This document shows positions 9,089 to 19,441 of a stretch of 64,000 bases of DNA, piece by piece. Numbering within the stretch: the first letter of the stretch is position 1; each line of letters opens with the position of its first letter. Source of the DNA: Paraburkholderia sp. BL10I2N1 (GTDB lineage Bacteria; Pseudomonadota; Gammaproteobacteria; Burkholderiales; Burkholderiaceae); NCBI RefSeq assembly GCF_004361815.1, contig NZ_SNWA01000001.1, positions 2,418,001 through 2,482,000 on the forward strand, written 5' to 3'. The position numbers and the translations under genes were made by a program. The notes under the pieces are model-generated. The model was not told the DNA's origin. It did not search any database and saw only the letters and a list, made by a program, of their open reading frames with translations.

Positions 9089-10344
9089 GCGTGCCGCAGC
9101 AAGCGGTCGATCCGCTGCGACGCCGGCGGATGCGAGTAGTAGAACGCAGTGTAGAGTGGATCGGGCGTGAGCGTCGACGCATTGTCTTCATACAGCTTGA
9201 CGAGCGCGTTGACGAGATCCTGGGCGTCGGTTTGGGTGGCGGCGAAGGCGTCGGCTTCAAATTCGTGCTTGCGCGAGCTGAGGCTGCCGAGCGGCGTCAC
9301 GAAGAACAGAAACACGGGGACGGCGAGAAAGAACAGCACGAGCGCGAGCCCGCTGTTACCGCCGATGAGCGACGGCCGCACCCCCAGGCCTTCATAGAAC
9401 CACGCGCGCTGCGACAGCCAGCCGAGCAGCGCCAGCATCGCGAGGCTGATCGCGAACGTGACGATCATCCGCTTGATCACGTGACGCCGCTTGAAGTGAC
9501 CGAGTTCGTGGGCAAGCACCGCCTCGATTTCATTGCCCGACAGGCGTGCGAGCAGCGTGTCGAAGAACACGATGCGCTTTGCTGCGCCAAATCCGGTGAA
9601 ATAGGCGTTGCCGTGCGCGGAGCGACGGCTGCCGTCCATCACGAAGAGACCTTTGGCGGCGAACCCGCAACGCTTCATCAGCGCCTCGATACGGTTTTTC
9701 AGAGCTTCGTCCTTGAGCGGCTCGAACTTGTTGAAGAGCGGCGCGATGAACGACGGATACAGCACCAGCACCAGCATCTGGAACACAACCCACACGACCC
9801 ACGTCCACAGCCACCACAGGCTGCCGGCCTGATTCATCAGCCACAGCACGACGAACAGCAGCGGCAGGCCGAACGCCACACCGAGCAGCGTGCCCTTGAT
9901 GCGGTCCACGAAAAAGATGCGCTTGCTCATCCGGTTGAAGCCAAACCGCTCTTCGATGACGAACTGCCGGTAGTACTCGAACGGCAGGTCGAGCACGCTC
10001 GTGATCGCGATCACCGCTGCCACCAGCGCGATCTGGCCGGCGTAGCCGCGGCCGAGCCAGTCGGAGACGGCCAGATCGAGCGCCTGCACGCCGCCGAGCA
10101 GCGTCAGCCCGATCAGCACCACGGCGCTGACGACGATTTCCATCATCGTGAGCCGGGTGCGTTCGACGGTGTAATCGGCGGCCCGCTGATGCGCCGCGAG
10201 CGGGATCGTCCCGGAAAACTGCGAGGGCACCTGATTGCGGTGCGCTGCAACGAAGCGGGTCTGCCGCGACGCGAGCCAGAGTTTGGTCGCGACCATCGCG
10301 ACAACGGCGATGACGAACAGAACGGTGAAGTACAGGGTAGGCAT
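9085..10344 (-). CDS. M48 family metalloprotease, Ste24/CAAX type
   Basis: 419-residue integral membrane zinc protease. HELGH at residues 279-283 provides two zinc ligands and the catalytic Glu; the third ligand is the Glu in [10 protein letters not shown]. Several transmembrane segments (near 1-22, 65-85, 100-120, 150-195, 290-315 and 330-350) and the pre-motif [17 protein letters not shown] match Ste24-type CAAX proteases. Bacterial members are thought to act in membrane protein quality control. It is the first gene of a probable operon with rsgA and the DUF2007 gene, and is divergent from orn across 185 bp. Confidence 0.92.
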   Translation of the reverse strand: MPTLYFTVLFVIAVVAMVATKLWLASRQTRFVAAHRNQVPSQFSGTIPLAAHQRAADYTVERTRLTMMEIVVSAVVLIGLTLLGGVQALDLAVSDWLGRGYAGQIALVAAVIAITSVLDLPFEYYRQFVIEERFGFNRMSKRIFFVDRIKGTLLGVAFGLPLLFVVLWLMNQAGSLWWLWTWVVWVVFQMLVLVLYPSFIAPLFNKFEPLKDEALKNRIEALMKRCGFAAKGLFVMDGSRRSAHGNAYFTGFGAAKRIVFFDTLLARLSGNEIEAVLAHELGHFKRRHVIKRMIVTFAISLAMLALLGWLSQRAWFYEGLGVRPSLIGGNSGLALVLFFLAVPVFLFFVTPLGSLSSRKHEFEADAFAATQTDAQDLVNALVKLYEDNASTLTPDPLYTAFYYSHPPASQRIDRLLRHA

Positions 10345-10529
10345 CCGGGGAATCCGTGGTATCTATGCGAGAATTATATGTTTCTTCCGACGCGTGGGCG
10401 GGATGCGCTCATTCGAACTGTTTCAACGGCATTCGGGCGTGCCGCGGACCGCGAACGACGGCACGACGGCCTGGCCCTATGCCGCTCCTTATCCGACAAC
10501 CCGTCCCGACCAAAGCAAGGTTGCCTTTC

Positions 10530-11147
10530 ATGACTGACACCCTCGACCCCATCGATCAGCCGACGCTCGTACGCAGCGACATGAACCTCATCTGGCTCGA
10601 CATGGAAATGACAGGTCTCGAGCCCGACACCGACCGTATCATCGAGATCGCCGTGGTGGTGACCAATTCAACGCTCGACAGGCTGGTCGAAGGGCCGGTG
10701 ATCGCGATCCATCAGAGCGATGAAACGCTCGACAGGATGGATCAATGGAACAAAAACACGCATGGCCGCTCGGGTCTCATCGACCGGGTGCGCGCGTCGA
10801 CGGTCAGCGAAGCCGAAGCCACCGAGCAGATCCGGGCGTTTCTCGGCGAATACGTGCCGCCGGGCAAGTCGCCGATGTGCGGCAACTCGATCTGTCAGGA
10901 CCGCCGCTTCATGGCGCGCTGGATGCCGGAACTGGAGCAATTCTTCCACTACCGCAATCTCGACGTCAGCACGCTGAAGGAACTGTGCCGCCGCTGGCAG
11001 CCGACGATCTACAAGGGCTTCCAGAAGCGCGCAATGCATACCGCGCTCGCTGACATTCACGAATCGATCGACGAACTGAAATACTACCGCCAGCATTTCC
11101 TGATCCCCGAAGCCAGCGCCCCAGGTGCAGCGGCGGTGGCGATCTGA
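10530..11147 (+). CDS. orn: Oligoribonuclease
   Basis: 205 residues from the ATG at 10530. This 3'-5' exonuclease degrades 2-5 nt RNAs and pGpG, the linear product of cyclic-di-GMP breakdown. DEDD motifs are seen: WLDMEMTGL (ExoI), [17 protein letters not shown] (ExoII) and [18 protein letters not shown] (ExoIII). An in-frame upstream extension is open but lacks family similarity. The pGpG role is worth noting because probable c-di-GMP-linked biofilm genes lie about 5 kb away, but no direct link is visible. Confidence 0.96.
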   Translation: MTDTLDPIDQPTLVRSDMNLIWLDMEMTGLEPDTDRIIEIAVVVTNSTLDRLVEGPVIAIHQSDETLDRMDQWNKNTHGRSGLIDRVRASTVSEAEATEQIRAFLGEYVPPGKSPMCGNSICQDRRFMARWMPELEQFFHYRNLDVSTLKELCRRWQPTIYKGFQKRAMHTALADIHESIDELKYYRQHFLIPEASAPGAAAVAI

Positions 11148-11159
11148 AGCAAGGTGCCG

Positions 11160-11780
11160 TTACCGGGGAGCGCGCTGCGCGCTCTTCGGCCGGAATGCCG
11201 TGACGACGGCGGTGTTCGTTTCCACGTACGGCCCGCCGATCAGGTCGATGCAATACGGCACCGCAGCAAAGATACCGGGCACTTTCACGTTGCCCGTTTC
11301 GTCGCGCAACCCTTCCAGCGTTTCACGAATCGACTTCGGCTGACCGGGCAGGTTGACGATCAGCGCCGCGCGGCTGGCAGTCTCGCGGATCACGGCGACC
11401 TGCCGCGACAGAATCGCGGTCGGCACGAAATTCAGGCTGATCTGCCGCATCTGTTCGCCAAATCCCGGCATTTCCTTCGTTCCCACCGCCAGCGTTGCCT
11501 CGGGCGTGACGTCGCGCCGCGCGGGGCCGGTGCCGCCGGTCGTCAGTACGAGGTCGCAGCCGGCTTCGTCGACCAGTTCGATCAGCGTCGCCGAGATCGT
11601 CGCGGCGTCGTCCTGGATCAGCCGGGTTTCAGCGCGCCATGGCGAGATCAAGGCGTTTCCCAGCCACTCCTCAAGCGCCGGAATGCCCTTGTCCTCATAG
11701 ACGCCGCGACTGGCGCGGTCGCTGATCGACACGAGGCCGATCAGGATTTCGTCGGGATGGTTACGCGTGGGTATTGTCAT
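11160..11780 (-). CDS. mog: Molybdopterin adenylyltransferase
   Basis: 206 residues from the ATG at 11780 ([24 protein letters not shown]), which overlaps the end of darP by 20 bases; an upstream in-frame start at 11867 would overlap darP by more than 100 bp. The MoCF signature [18 protein letters not shown] and the [12 protein letters not shown] block are present. Mog adenylylates molybdopterin before molybdate insertion. The other Mo-cofactor genes of the window (moaA, mobA, moeA) lie 45 kb away. Confidence 0.93.
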   Translation of the reverse strand: MTIPTRNHPDEILIGLVSISDRASRGVYEDKGIPALEEWLGNALISPWRAETRLIQDDAATISATLIELVDEAGCDLVLTTGGTGPARRDVTPEATLAVGTKEMPGFGEQMRQISLNFVPTAILSRQVAVIRETASRAALIVNLPGQPKSIRETLEGLRDETGNVKVPGIFAAVPYCIDLIGGPYVETNTAVVTAFRPKSAQRAPR

Positions 11781-12372
11781 CATTGTCACCAAGGGCGTCT
11801 GCATCGGCTTCGTCGTCGTCTTCGGCGCCTGCCTTGCTGGCGTCCTTGATCCACTGGAACAGCTCACGGAAATAGCGTGGCGGCTTGCCCTGCTCCGACT
11901 CCTTGCGCGCGTTGCGGATCAGCGTGCGCCCTTCCTGCGGATCGACGGCCGGGTGCTGGCGGATAAATTCGGTCAGTGCTACATCGTCGGCCAGCAGTTT
12001 TTCGCGGGTGCGCTCGATCCAGTGCAGACGCGCCGTTTCGGCCTTGTTGATGCCATGGTAGCTGTCGAGCGCGGTGCGCAGCGCGGCCGTTTCCCCGTCC
12101 AGCAGCGATCGCATCACGCGCCCGACATACTGAACCTGGCGCCGTTTGCCCTCGTGATCGGTAATACGGCGCGCTTCGCGGACGGCGTCGCCGAGCGCTT
12201 CGGGCATTGGCATGCGCTTGAGCGCGTCTTTCGGCAGCGCGATCAGCGCCTCGCCCAGCTCCTGCAGCGCGTGCATTTCACGCTTGAGCTGGGATTTGCT
12301 GGGACGGTCGTACCCGTTTTCGTCGACGACGGGTTCGGGATGGATGGGTTGAGTGCGGGTTTTGCGTGTCAT
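11761..12372 (-). CDS. darP: Ribosome biogenesis factor DarP (YjgA)
   Basis: 203 residues. [20 protein letters not shown] at the N-terminus and the central [30 protein letters not shown] are typical of YjgA/DarP, a small helical protein that joins late 50S precursors and promotes peptidyl transferase centre maturation. The acidic C-terminal tail ([17 protein letters not shown]) is longer than in E. coli. It is divergent from pmbA, and mog follows with a 20-bp overlap. Confidence 0.93.
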   Translation of the reverse strand: MTRKTRTQPIHPEPVVDENGYDRPSKSQLKREMHALQELGEALIALPKDALKRMPMPEALGDAVREARRITDHEGKRRQVQYVGRVMRSLLDGETAALRTALDSYHGINKAETARLHWIERTREKLLADDVALTEFIRQHPAVDPQEGRTLIRNARKESEQGKPPRYFRELFQWIKDASKAGAEDDDEADADALGDNDDNTHA

Positions 12373-12579
12373 GGCGATATTGTAGCGTGCCGTGCCTGCC
12401 GAACCGGCGGGCGGGAAGGCTAAACCTGACGAACGGCTCGCCGCGCGAAGGTGAGCCGAAGACCCGCGGAAGGCCAGGTGCGGCGGCGCGGACCTTGCTA
12501 TGATCGCGGGATACGTAACTTCACCGATGCAAAAACAAAGCCGGGCCGCTTTTCGGCCCTAAACTGGACGGCAACGACG

Positions 12580-13956
12580 ATGGCAGCAGACACCGACATG
12601 GACGTCAAACAGCGCTTTTTCCCGCACACGCAGGACGAACTGAAGCAGATCGCGGAAGACATTCTGCGTCACGCCAAGGCGATCGGCGGCACCGACGCGG
12701 CGACCGAAATCTCTGAAGGTGACGGTCTGTCGGTCTCCGTGCGACGTGGCGAAGTCGAAACGATCGAGCACAACCGCGACAAGATGGTCGGCGTGACAGT
12801 GTTCATCGGCAACAAGCGCGGCAATGCCAGCACATCCGACTTTTCGTCAGAGGCCTTGAAGGACACGGTGGCGGCCGCGTACAACATCGCCCGCTTTACC
12901 GCCGAGGACGATTGCGCCGGTCTCGCCGAACGCGAACTGCTCGAAACCGACCCGCGCGATCTCGACCTGTATCACCCGTGGAATCTCTCCGCCGACGAAG
13001 CAGTCGAGATCGCCCGCCGGGCCGAGGACGCCGCATTCGCCACCAGCCCGCAGATCCGCAATTCGGAAGGTGCGAGCGTGTCCGCCCAGCATTCGCAGTT
13101 CGTGCTGGCGACGTCGCGCGGGTTCCTCGCCGGCTATCCGTATTCGCGTCACTACATCGCCTGCGCGCCGATCGCGGGCAGCGGCCGCAACATGCAGCGC
13201 GACGACTGGTACACCTCGAAGCGCAGCGCCGACGAACTGGCGGATCCGGAAGCCGTCGGCCGCTATGCCGCCGAACGGGCGCTCGCGCGGACGGGCGCGC
13301 GCGGTCTGGATACCCGCAAGGTGCCGGTGCTGTTCGAAGCGCCGCTCGCCGCAGGCCTGCTTGGCGCATTTGTCCAGGCGACGAGTGGCGGCGCGCTGTA
13401 CCGCAAGACGTCGTTCCTCGTCGACAGCCTCGGCAAGCCGGTCTTCGCGCCGCACGTGCAGATCGTCGAGGATCCGCATACGCCGCGCGCAATGGGCAGC
13501 GCGCCATTCGACGAGGAAGGCGTGCGCACGCGGCAGCGCTCGGTGGTGAAGGACGGTGTGGTCGAAGGCTATTTCCTGTCGACGTATTCGGCGCGCAAGC
13601 TCGGCATGCAGACTACCGGCAATGCCGGCGGCTCTCACAACCTGTCGCTCAGGAGCTCCCAGACCCGCCCGGAAGACGATTTCGAGGCGATGCTCAAGAA
13701 GCTCGGTACCGGCCTGCTGCTGACCGAACTGATGGGGCAGGGCGTGAACTACGTGACGGGCGACTATTCACGCGGCGCATCGGGTTTCTGGGTCGAGAAC
13801 GGCAAGATCCAGTATCCGGTCGAGGAAATCACCGTGGCGGGCACCTTGCAGGAGATGTTCCATCACATAGTCGCCATCGGCTCGGACACGATTGTGCGCG
13901 GCACCAAGCAGACCGGTTCGGTGCTGATCGAGCGGATGACGATCGCGGGGCAATAA
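12580..13956 (+). CDS. pmbA: Metalloprotease PmbA/TldE
   Basis: 458 residues from the ATG at 12580. TldD and TldE/PmbA form a heterodimeric zinc protease that unfolds and degrades peptides, acting in microcin and CcdA processing; TldE is the non-catalytic partner. EISEGDGLSVSVRRGEVET, RRAEDAAF and the C-terminal DYSRGASGFWVENGKI then VEEITVAGTL are family hallmarks. The HExxxH zinc site of TldD is absent, as expected for the E subunit. It pairs divergently with darP, as in many proteobacteria. Confidence 0.95.
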   Translation: MAADTDMDVKQRFFPHTQDELKQIAEDILRHAKAIGGTDAATEISEGDGLSVSVRRGEVETIEHNRDKMVGVTVFIGNKRGNASTSDFSSEALKDTVAAAYNIARFTAEDDCAGLAERELLETDPRDLDLYHPWNLSADEAVEIARRAEDAAFATSPQIRNSEGASVSAQHSQFVLATSRGFLAGYPYSRHYIACAPIAGSGRNMQRDDWYTSKRSADELADPEAVGRYAAERALARTGARGLDTRKVPVLFEAPLAAGLLGAFVQATSGGALYRKTSFLVDSLGKPVFAPHVQIVEDPHTPRAMGSAPFDEEGVRTRQRSVVKDGVVEGYFLSTYSARKLGMQTTGNAGGSHNLSLRSSQTRPEDDFEAMLKKLGTGLLLTELMGQGVNYVTGDYSRGASGFWVENGKIQYPVEEITVAGTLQEMFHHIVAIGSDTIVRGTKQTGSVLIERMTIAGQ

Positions 13957-13988
13957 ACGATTGCGCTACCGTCGAAGCTGCAGACGGC

Positions 13989-14021
13989 AAAAAAACGCCA
14001 CGGAAAGCCGTGGCGTTTTTT
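13989..14021. terminator. Bidirectional terminator between pmbA and folA
   Basis: AACGCCACGG/CCGTGGCGTT stem with an AAAG loop, flanked by A7 on the left and T6 on the right, so it can end both pmbA and folA transcripts. Confidence 0.9.
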
Positions 14022-14095
14022 ATGCTTCGAGCGGCGCCGCGCGGTTGGGCGCACGCCGCACAGGTAACGTGGGATGCGACGATAAACGTCAAACC

Positions 14096-14596
14096 TCAAA
14101 CGCCCCTGCGCCGATACCTGACGAATGCGTAATCGAATTCGTTCGGCGCATGCGCGCGATGCGTTTCGCGTGCGACTTCTTCCCACAAAACCGGATCGGG
14201 CGCGGGAAACGTCGCGTCGCCGTGGAAATCGGCGGAAATCTCGGTCATCACCAGCTCGTCGGCGAGCTGGAGTCCTTCGTCATAGAGTTGCGCGCCCCCG
14301 ATCAGAAACGCCTCGGGCGCCTGATCCTGCGCGGCGAGCGCAAGGGCCTCATCGAGGCTCGTGACGGTGTCGCAGCCGTTGAAGCGCCGCGTGGCGTCGC
14401 GCGTGACGACGATGTTGCGGCGTCCCGGCAGCGCGCGGCCGATCGACTCATGGGTCTTGCGGCCCATGATGATGGGCGCGCCCATTGTCGTGCGCTTGAA
14501 GAAGGCGAGATCTTCGGGCAGCCGCCAGGGCAGCTGGTTGTCGCGGCCGATCACGCCGTTGCGGGCGCGAGCGACGATCAGGGTGAGCGTCGTCAT
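14096..14596 (-). CDS. folA: Dihydrofolate reductase
   Basis: 166 residues from [20 protein letters not shown]; the active-site segment [13 protein letters not shown] carries the conserved acidic residue, and [12 protein letters not shown] and [12 protein letters not shown] bind NADPH. It reduces dihydrofolate to tetrahydrofolate and is functionally tied to thyA. In this window thyA is at 24859, separated from folA by the amyloid-like locus. Confidence 0.97.
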   Translation of the reverse strand: MTTLTLIVARARNGVIGRDNQLPWRLPEDLAFFKRTTMGAPIIMGRKTHESIGRALPGRRNIVVTRDATRRFNGCDTVTSLDEALALAAQDQAPEAFLIGGAQLYDEGLQLADELVMTEISADFHGDATFPAPDPVLWEEVARETHRAHAPNEFDYAFVRYRRRGV

Positions 14597-14685
14597 TGAG
14601 TCAAAAGGAAACGTAGTCGATCCGATTCTACCTGACGGGCGCACCCCGTCCCACGGCCACCTGGCACCCCGGTCGTGGATACGCG

Positions 14686-16092
14686 TCACTCGTGATGCTC
14701 GCCGTCGCCAGTGAGCCCCTTGTCGTCCTGGCCGTTTGCTTCGCGCAGACCGTGCGCGCCCATCAGCCGGTATAGCGTGACGCGCGAAATGCCAAGGTCG
14801 GCAGCCGCTTCGTTCAGCCGGTGGCGATGACGCAGCAGCGCCGATTCGATCGCCCGCTTCTCGGCTGCTTCGCGCGCCTGCGAAAGGCTCATGGTCTGCT
14901 GCTCGGTGAAGTGCGCGAGATCGAGATCCTCCGCTGAAATCAGCTTGTTTTCGGCCATCACGATTGCGCGCCGCACGCGATTGATGAGCTCGCGCACGTT
15001 GCCCGGCCAGTTGTAGTTGTACATCGCCTCGATGGCCGACGGCGTGAAGCCGCGAATCTTGCGCCCGCTGTCGGTCTTGAACTTGTGCAGGATGTGATGC
15101 GCAAGAATCTCGATGTCCTTGCCGCGTGCGCGCAGCGGCGGCTCGTCCACGCGCAGCACGCACAGGCGGTGAAACAGGTCCGCGCGGAACCGTCCTTCGC
15201 GCATCGCATTTTCGAGGTCGATGTGGGTGGCGGAAATGATCCGCACATCGACTGCAATCGACTCGCGGCCGCCAAGCCGTTCGATCTTGCCTTCCTGCAG
15301 AAAGCGCAACAGGCTTGCCTGGCTTTCCATCGGCAGGTCGCCGATTTCGTCGAGAAAGAGCGTTCCGCCATTGGCCGCTTCGACGCGCCCGATCTTGCGC
15401 TGGTTGGCGCCCGTGAACGCGCCGCGCTCGTAGCCGAACAGTTCGGATTGCAGCAGATGGTGCGGAATCGAGCCGCAGTTGATCGGCACGAACGGCGCCT
15501 TGCGACGCGGTGAGCGTTCATGGATGGCAAGGGCTGTCAGCTCCTTGCCGGTGCCCGACTCGCCGGAGATGAACACGCTCGCGTCGGTATTGGCGACCTT
15601 GCGGATCGTGCGGAAGAGCTGTTGCATCGCTTCGCAGGTGCCGACCATTTCGTCGTCGCCGCACACCGGCACGCTCGCAACCATGTCGGGATCGCACAGC
15701 GACACCATGCCGAATGCATGACCGACCAGATAGTCGATCGTTGCGTTCGCGACCGGCGTCTTCACGTAATCGAAGCAGTAGTGGCGGATGAGGCGCCGGG
15801 CTTCCGGATCGGTGAGACGGTCCGCCGTGGCGAGCGCGATCCAGCCCACCTGCTGCTGCCGCAGACTGCCTTCGAGCGTCGGCAGGTCGCGTATGGCGAA
15901 GCTCGTCAGATCGATGATGCCGGCGCAGGCCACGTCGGGCTTCAGCAGCCGGCCGAGTTCGTGTGCGGAACGCGCGACCACCACCGTCCAGCCGCGGCCT
16001 TTCAGATGGGCGTTCAGCGTTTCGTCCGGCACCCGCGCGACATACACCAGCGTGCGTTCCAACGGGGCGCCCAGGCGTTCCGTACCGTTCAT
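14686..16092 (-). CDS. VpsR-like sigma-54-dependent activator (paralogue 1)
   Basis: 468 residues from the ATG at 16092, which has an AGGA site; an upstream in-frame start at 16236 is less likely. A degenerate receiver-like domain (1-130; GIIDLTS around Asp61) precedes the AAA+ domain with Walker A GESGTGKE (177-184), GAFTGA (224-229) and [10 protein letters not shown] (245-254). The C-terminus is a Fis-type HTH ([16 protein letters not shown]). Intact GAFTGA means it can contact sigma-54. The layout resembles VpsR of Vibrio and BerB of Burkholderia cenocepacia, c-di-GMP-linked biofilm regulators. It lies just downstream of the amyloid-like operon on the same strand, and its closest relative in the window is at 23303-24697. 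Confidence 0.9.
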   Translation of the reverse strand: MNGTERLGAPLERTLVYVARVPDETLNAHLKGRGWTVVVARSAHELGRLLKPDVACAGIIDLTSFAIRDLPTLEGSLRQQQVGWIALATADRLTDPEARRLIRHYCFDYVKTPVANATIDYLVGHAFGMVSLCDPDMVASVPVCGDDEMVGTCEAMQQLFRTIRKVANTDASVFISGESGTGKELTALAIHERSPRRKAPFVPINCGSIPHHLLQSELFGYERGAFTGANQRKIGRVEAANGGTLFLDEIGDLPMESQASLLRFLQEGKIERLGGRESIAVDVRIISATHIDLENAMREGRFRADLFHRLCVLRVDEPPLRARGKDIEILAHHILHKFKTDSGRKIRGFTPSAIEAMYNYNWPGNVRELINRVRRAIVMAENKLISAEDLDLAHFTEQQTMSLSQAREAAEKRAIESALLRHRHRLNEAAADLGISRVTLYRLMGAHGLREANGQDDKGLTGDGEHHE

Positions 16093-16260
16093 GAATTCCT
16101 GTCGGCCTTCCGTCTCTCGTCCGACCGGCGTTTCCTCTGGGCGTCCCGGCGGCGTCTCGTTCGGGATGGCCAACGACAGGCGCGTGCCGGCGCCTGAAAG
16201 CGGGGTGACGGTAGTCAGATGGGGTGATTCGCGCACGATCGGCCTCGTATCGTTGGCACG

Positions 16261-17715
16261 TCAGAAAGTGTAGGGAAAACGCACGCCGACAACAAAGTTC
16301 GGCGCGTCGGGTGTCATGCCCACCGATACCGCACCGTTGATCGTCAGATGCTTGTTCACTACGTGGTTCAAGCCAAAATTCAATACCGCTGCGGTGGTTT
16401 CGCTGCCCGGCACCTTCACGTAGTCGCCGCCCGGCGCTCTCGTTTTCGAAGCCGGTTGAATCGCCATCGTGTAGGAAATGCTCGCTGAATCCTTGTCCGA
16501 GAACGCGAGCGCGACGCCGCCGCCGAATTGCCAGATGTCGCCGAGCTTGACGGTCGCCGGTTCGGTCTGGCCAACCACCGACGAGATATCCGCAAACGAA
16601 CGGGCGATGTTGTACGTGTAAGAGAGACTGCCGAACAGCACGACCGGATCGTACGTCTTCAGCACCGACATCCCGGCTGTCAGGTTCCAGAAGCCGGTGC
16701 CCGTGGGCAGCTTGCTCGGCGCGACGAGATTCGTGTTGTCCGGTTCAAGCTGGATGACCTTGATGCCAAAGGGCGAGGTACCGGTCGGCGACTTCACGCG
16801 CAGGCTGCCGACGATGTCCGGAATATCGTTGGTTTCCTTTACGAACTGATAGTAGACCCCGAAGTTTACGTCTCCAATCGCGTGCGAACTGACCGATGCG
16901 TCCGACAGCGTATTGGCCGCTCCGCCCGCACCCCCGACGATAAAGTTGCTGTAGCGATAGATATACGGCACGTCGACGTCGACGCTGATCCGGTCGGTCA
17001 GGCCGTAGCGCGTGTCGAGGTCGGCCATCACCTGGTGCGACTTCGTCTGTCCCAGGTTGATGTTGCCGAGGAAGATCGCGTCGAGCGCGAGGAACCCGGA
17101 CAGCTGCAGCTGACGGCGGTCGTAGTACGTGTCGCTGATGCCCCAGTCGAGAGTCAGTTTGCGGTCGAAGAGCGGTGCATGTTCGCGCTGCACGACGGCC
17201 TGTTCTGCCTGCGTACGAACAGGCTCGGCTGCCCGCTGCGTCTGGCCGATCGTGCCGTCGGGATTTTCCGGCGCGCCAGGCGCGCCCGGTGCGCCGGTGG
17301 CGGCGGAACTGCCGGCCTCCGGTGAAGGGGGATTGACCGGCACGCCGGTTGCCGTGCCCGTGGCGCCGCCCGGCGCGGGTGCGCCCGGGGTCACCTGCGC
17401 GAGCGGCGGCAACGGCACTGGCAGGCCATCCTCGCCCGGCTGGTCGGCGACGGCCTCCGAGCCAGCGGGCGCGCCGTTGCCAGGTGCGCCGCGCCCGCGC
17501 TGGGCCATTTCCAGGTTCGTGACCTGGCGTTCTAGTGAACGGATCTGCTTCTGCTGCTCGTCGACGACGCGCATCAGCGTGTTCAGCCGGTCTTCGACCG
17601 ACTGGCCTGCAAGCGCCTGCGCGCCGGCCCCCTGCGAAAGCGCGAATAGCATCACGGCGGTCGGAATGGCCGCGAGGGCACTACGCGGCCCTCTGGTCCA
17701 TGAATAGTTCGTCAT
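16261..17715 (-). CDS. Outer-membrane beta-barrel with N-terminal coiled coil, FapF-like
   Basis: 484 residues: signal peptide (1-33), heptad-rich coiled coil (about 39-72, SVEDRLNTLMRVVDEQQKQIR), a Gly/Pro/Ala-rich linker (73-165), then a beta-barrel ending VRFPYTF with C-terminal Phe, the outer-membrane insertion signal. The barrel resembles the transporter / phenol-degradation MetA family. FapF of Pseudomonas has the same plan: a trimeric coiled-coil plug leading to a barrel that exports amyloid subunits. It is the last gene of the operon, as fapF is. An alternative is a generic MetA-family porin, but the coiled coil and context favour the FapF role. Confidence 0.75.
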   Translation of the reverse strand: MTNYSWTRGPRSALAAIPTAVMLFALSQGAGAQALAGQSVEDRLNTLMRVVDEQQKQIRSLERQVTNLEMAQRGRGAPGNGAPAGSEAVADQPGEDGLPVPLPPLAQVTPGAPAPGGATGTATGVPVNPPSPEAGSSAATGAPGAPGAPENPDGTIGQTQRAAEPVRTQAEQAVVQREHAPLFDRKLTLDWGISDTYYDRRQLQLSGFLALDAIFLGNINLGQTKSHQVMADLDTRYGLTDRISVDVDVPYIYRYSNFIVGGAGGAANTLSDASVSSHAIGDVNFGVYYQFVKETNDIPDIVGSLRVKSPTGTSPFGIKVIQLEPDNTNLVAPSKLPTGTGFWNLTAGMSVLKTYDPVVLFGSLSYTYNIARSFADISSVVGQTEPATVKLGDIWQFGGGVALAFSDKDSASISYTMAIQPASKTRAPGGDYVKVPGSETTAAVLNFGLNHVVNKHLTINGAVSVGMTPDAPNFVVGVRFPYTF

Positions 17716-17819
17716 TCTTGTGTCCCCCGGTAAAACAGCCGCGCGGTGCCGGTCTCCTTGTGCATCGCGCGGTAGTCAAAGCCTTTTCGGCGGTCTCCTG
17801 TAGCGGGTGGCTGCCCGCC

Positions 17820-18656
17820 TTATCTCCTTGAGTTTTGCAGGGCTTGCAGAACGCCAAGCTGCTGCTGCATGAGTGGCGACATCTGCCGTGTCTGCAGATG
17901 CAGCTGCAACTGGTTGGCGACCTGCTGGTTGTTACCTGCGATCTGCAGCAGTTGCGCGATCGAGCCGACCTGTTGTGCGTTATTTGGCGCGATCGTCTGC
18001 GTGGCAAGACCAGCGGGCGTCTGCAAGGCGACTGTCACGCCGCCGCTGCTGAACGAAATGCCGGCTTTGATGGTGCCGGTCGAATTGGAGGTGCTCGCAG
18101 CCGGTGCATTCGTGCCTCCTGCGACGTTGGCGAGCTGCGCCGCGTTGTTGTTGAAATCGATCTGCGCAGCATTGACGCCGACGTTGCCGTCACCTGCCAC
18201 CTGGGTGACCTGCGATACCCCGTTCACCGAAACGCCCTGTCCGCCGGTTGCGTGGGCGGCCGGACTGGCGCCGTTGTTGTGTCGGGCGGCGGCCACCCTG
18301 TCTTCTGTGACCTTCACCATCGTGTTCACCTTCGCGGTGATCTCGTTTTCCATGTTCTGCGCGACGGTGAGGGCGCCTTGCGCGATTGCGCTCGCGCCGT
18401 TGGGCATCTTCCATTGAGAAAGGACGCTCAGCACGAACCCGGAGATCATCGTTGCGCCGGCATATTTGCCGGTCTGATGAGCGAGGACGTCGTCGTCCAC
18501 CGATTGCCAGCTGAGTTGTTGTGGGGCTACGTCATGCGCGGACAAAAAGTCGGGCACCGGCGGTCCACCGGTGCCGTCGGCGGCAAAAGCCCCGCTCGCG
18601 AATGCGCATGTCGAGGCGCAAAACGCAAAGCCGAACTGTGTGAAGATATGCTTCAT
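17820..18656 (-). CDS. Secreted protein, FapE-position, with leader-like and repeat motifs
   Basis: 278 residues with a signal peptide (1-26). VDDDVLAHQTGK (53-64) matches the leader-like motif of the two first operon proteins. Residues 145-163 (NGVSQVTQVAGDGNVGVNA) echo the amyloid-type repeat of the two subunit candidates, once. The C-terminal third is Gln-rich (QQVGSIAQLLQIAGNNQQV, then LQLHLQTRQM). It starts 7 bp after the C39 peptidase stop codon and lies before the barrel gene, the place of fapE, a minor fibre component in Pseudomonas. Sequence similarity to FapE itself could not be tested here. Confidence 0.6.
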   Translation of the reverse strand: MKHIFTQFGFAFCASTCAFASGAFAADGTGGPPVPDFLSAHDVAPQQLSWQSVDDDVLAHQTGKYAGATMISGFVLSVLSQWKMPNGASAIAQGALTVAQNMENEITAKVNTMVKVTEDRVAAARHNNGASPAAHATGGQGVSVNGVSQVTQVAGDGNVGVNAAQIDFNNNAAQLANVAGGTNAPAASTSNSTGTIKAGISFSSGGVTVALQTPAGLATQTIAPNNAQQVGSIAQLLQIAGNNQQVANQLQLHLQTRQMSPLMQQQLGVLQALQNSRR

Positions 18657-18663
18657 GGTCGGG

Positions 18664-19374
18664 TCAGAACAGGTCTGCCTTGGACAAGCCGTATTCCACA
18701 AATGGAGTCGCCGCCGTCCCGTTCGCCAGCGCGTTCGCGCGCAGCTTCAAGGCCAGCGACTCGTTGTTCTGCAACAGCGGTGAATCCTCCAGAAACGGTT
18801 TTCCGAGGACCGCAAACACGAGACCGTTCCAGGTCTGCGCGAAGTCCTCTTCGAGCACGATGCGATTGCCGAGGGCAGGGTCCGCAATGAAAATGCGGCC
18901 GTCCTGCGCGTGCTTGACGATCACGAAATGCTCGTACCCTCCGATATTCATCAGAACCATGACGGGAATCTGCAAGTGGTACAGCGCCTCCGTATTGACC
19001 CGATATCCTCTCCCCCGCAAACCGATCGTCTCGACGAACTTCTTCATGTCGAGCATCGAGAAGCCGTTCTTCACAACGACGTCTGGCGATGAAAACACCA
19101 TCATCCGGCGGATCAGTTCCGTCTCGGGGATGTCGATGCCGTAGCCGTACTTGAGAAGGGTGGCGAGCGCCGCTGCGCCGCAGCTGTAGTCGAACTGCTG
19201 GCTGACGATGTGGCCGTAGCGGATGTCCTTCATCGAGCGAACCGTTTTGGTGAGCGGAACGCCGGTCAGAGTAGACGTATCGATGACCGCCTGTGCGTGG
19301 GCTGCCGCACACAAGGTGCAAGTTCCCAGCGCAATGGCAAATCGTGATGCGAGAGGTGGGACAAGCCCGGACAT
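18664..19374 (-). CDS. Secreted C39-family cysteine peptidase, FapD-like
   Basis: 236 residues from MSGLVPPLAS, with an AGGAGA ribosome-binding site. After a signal peptide ending AHA, the papain-like C39 domain shows FDYSCGAAALATLL (Cys65, with Gln59/60 before it), GYEHFVIVKH (His149) and IFIADPALGN (Asp165), a complete catalytic set. C39 peptidases cut after Gly-Gly-type leaders. FapD, the homologue in the Pseudomonas amyloid operon, is a stand-alone periplasmic C39 enzyme, as here; no ABC transporter domain is attached. It follows the large repeat protein gene after a strong hairpin. Confidence 0.85.
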   Translation of the reverse strand: MSGLVPPLASRFAIALGTCTLCAAAHAQAVIDTSTLTGVPLTKTVRSMKDIRYGHIVSQQFDYSCGAAALATLLKYGYGIDIPETELIRRMMVFSSPDVVVKNGFSMLDMKKFVETIGLRGRGYRVNTEALYHLQIPVMVLMNIGGYEHFVIVKHAQDGRIFIADPALGNRIVLEEDFAQTWNGLVFAVLGKPFLEDSPLLQNNESLALKLRANALANGTAATPFVEYGLSKADLF

Positions 19375-19392
19375 GCTGGTCTCCTGCTGATG

Positions 19393-19423
19393 CGCGCCGG
19401 CCGCTTCGGTGGCGGCCGGCGCG
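19393..19423 (-). other. Strong GC hairpin between subunit and peptidase genes
   Basis: Perfect 12-bp arms (19393-19404 and 19412-19423, CGCGCCGGCCGC and complement) flank a 7-base loop in the 67-bp gap after the repeat protein gene. No T run follows on the transcribed strand, so it is probably an mRNA 3'-end stabiliser or attenuator rather than a simple terminator. Confidence 0.7.
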
Positions 19424-19441
19424 TTTCCCGCTGTGATTCGA

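Noticed and set aside
8869..10533. 554-codon plus-strand open frame over rsgA and the M48 protease gene
   Set aside because: Antisense to two well-supported genes; its His/Arg/Glu-rich translation has no recognisable domain.
16261..17715. Barrel as a phenol-pathway porin
   Set aside because: The barrel family name suggests it, but the N-terminal coiled coil and its place at the end of a Fap-like operon fit FapF better; no aromatic degradation genes are near.
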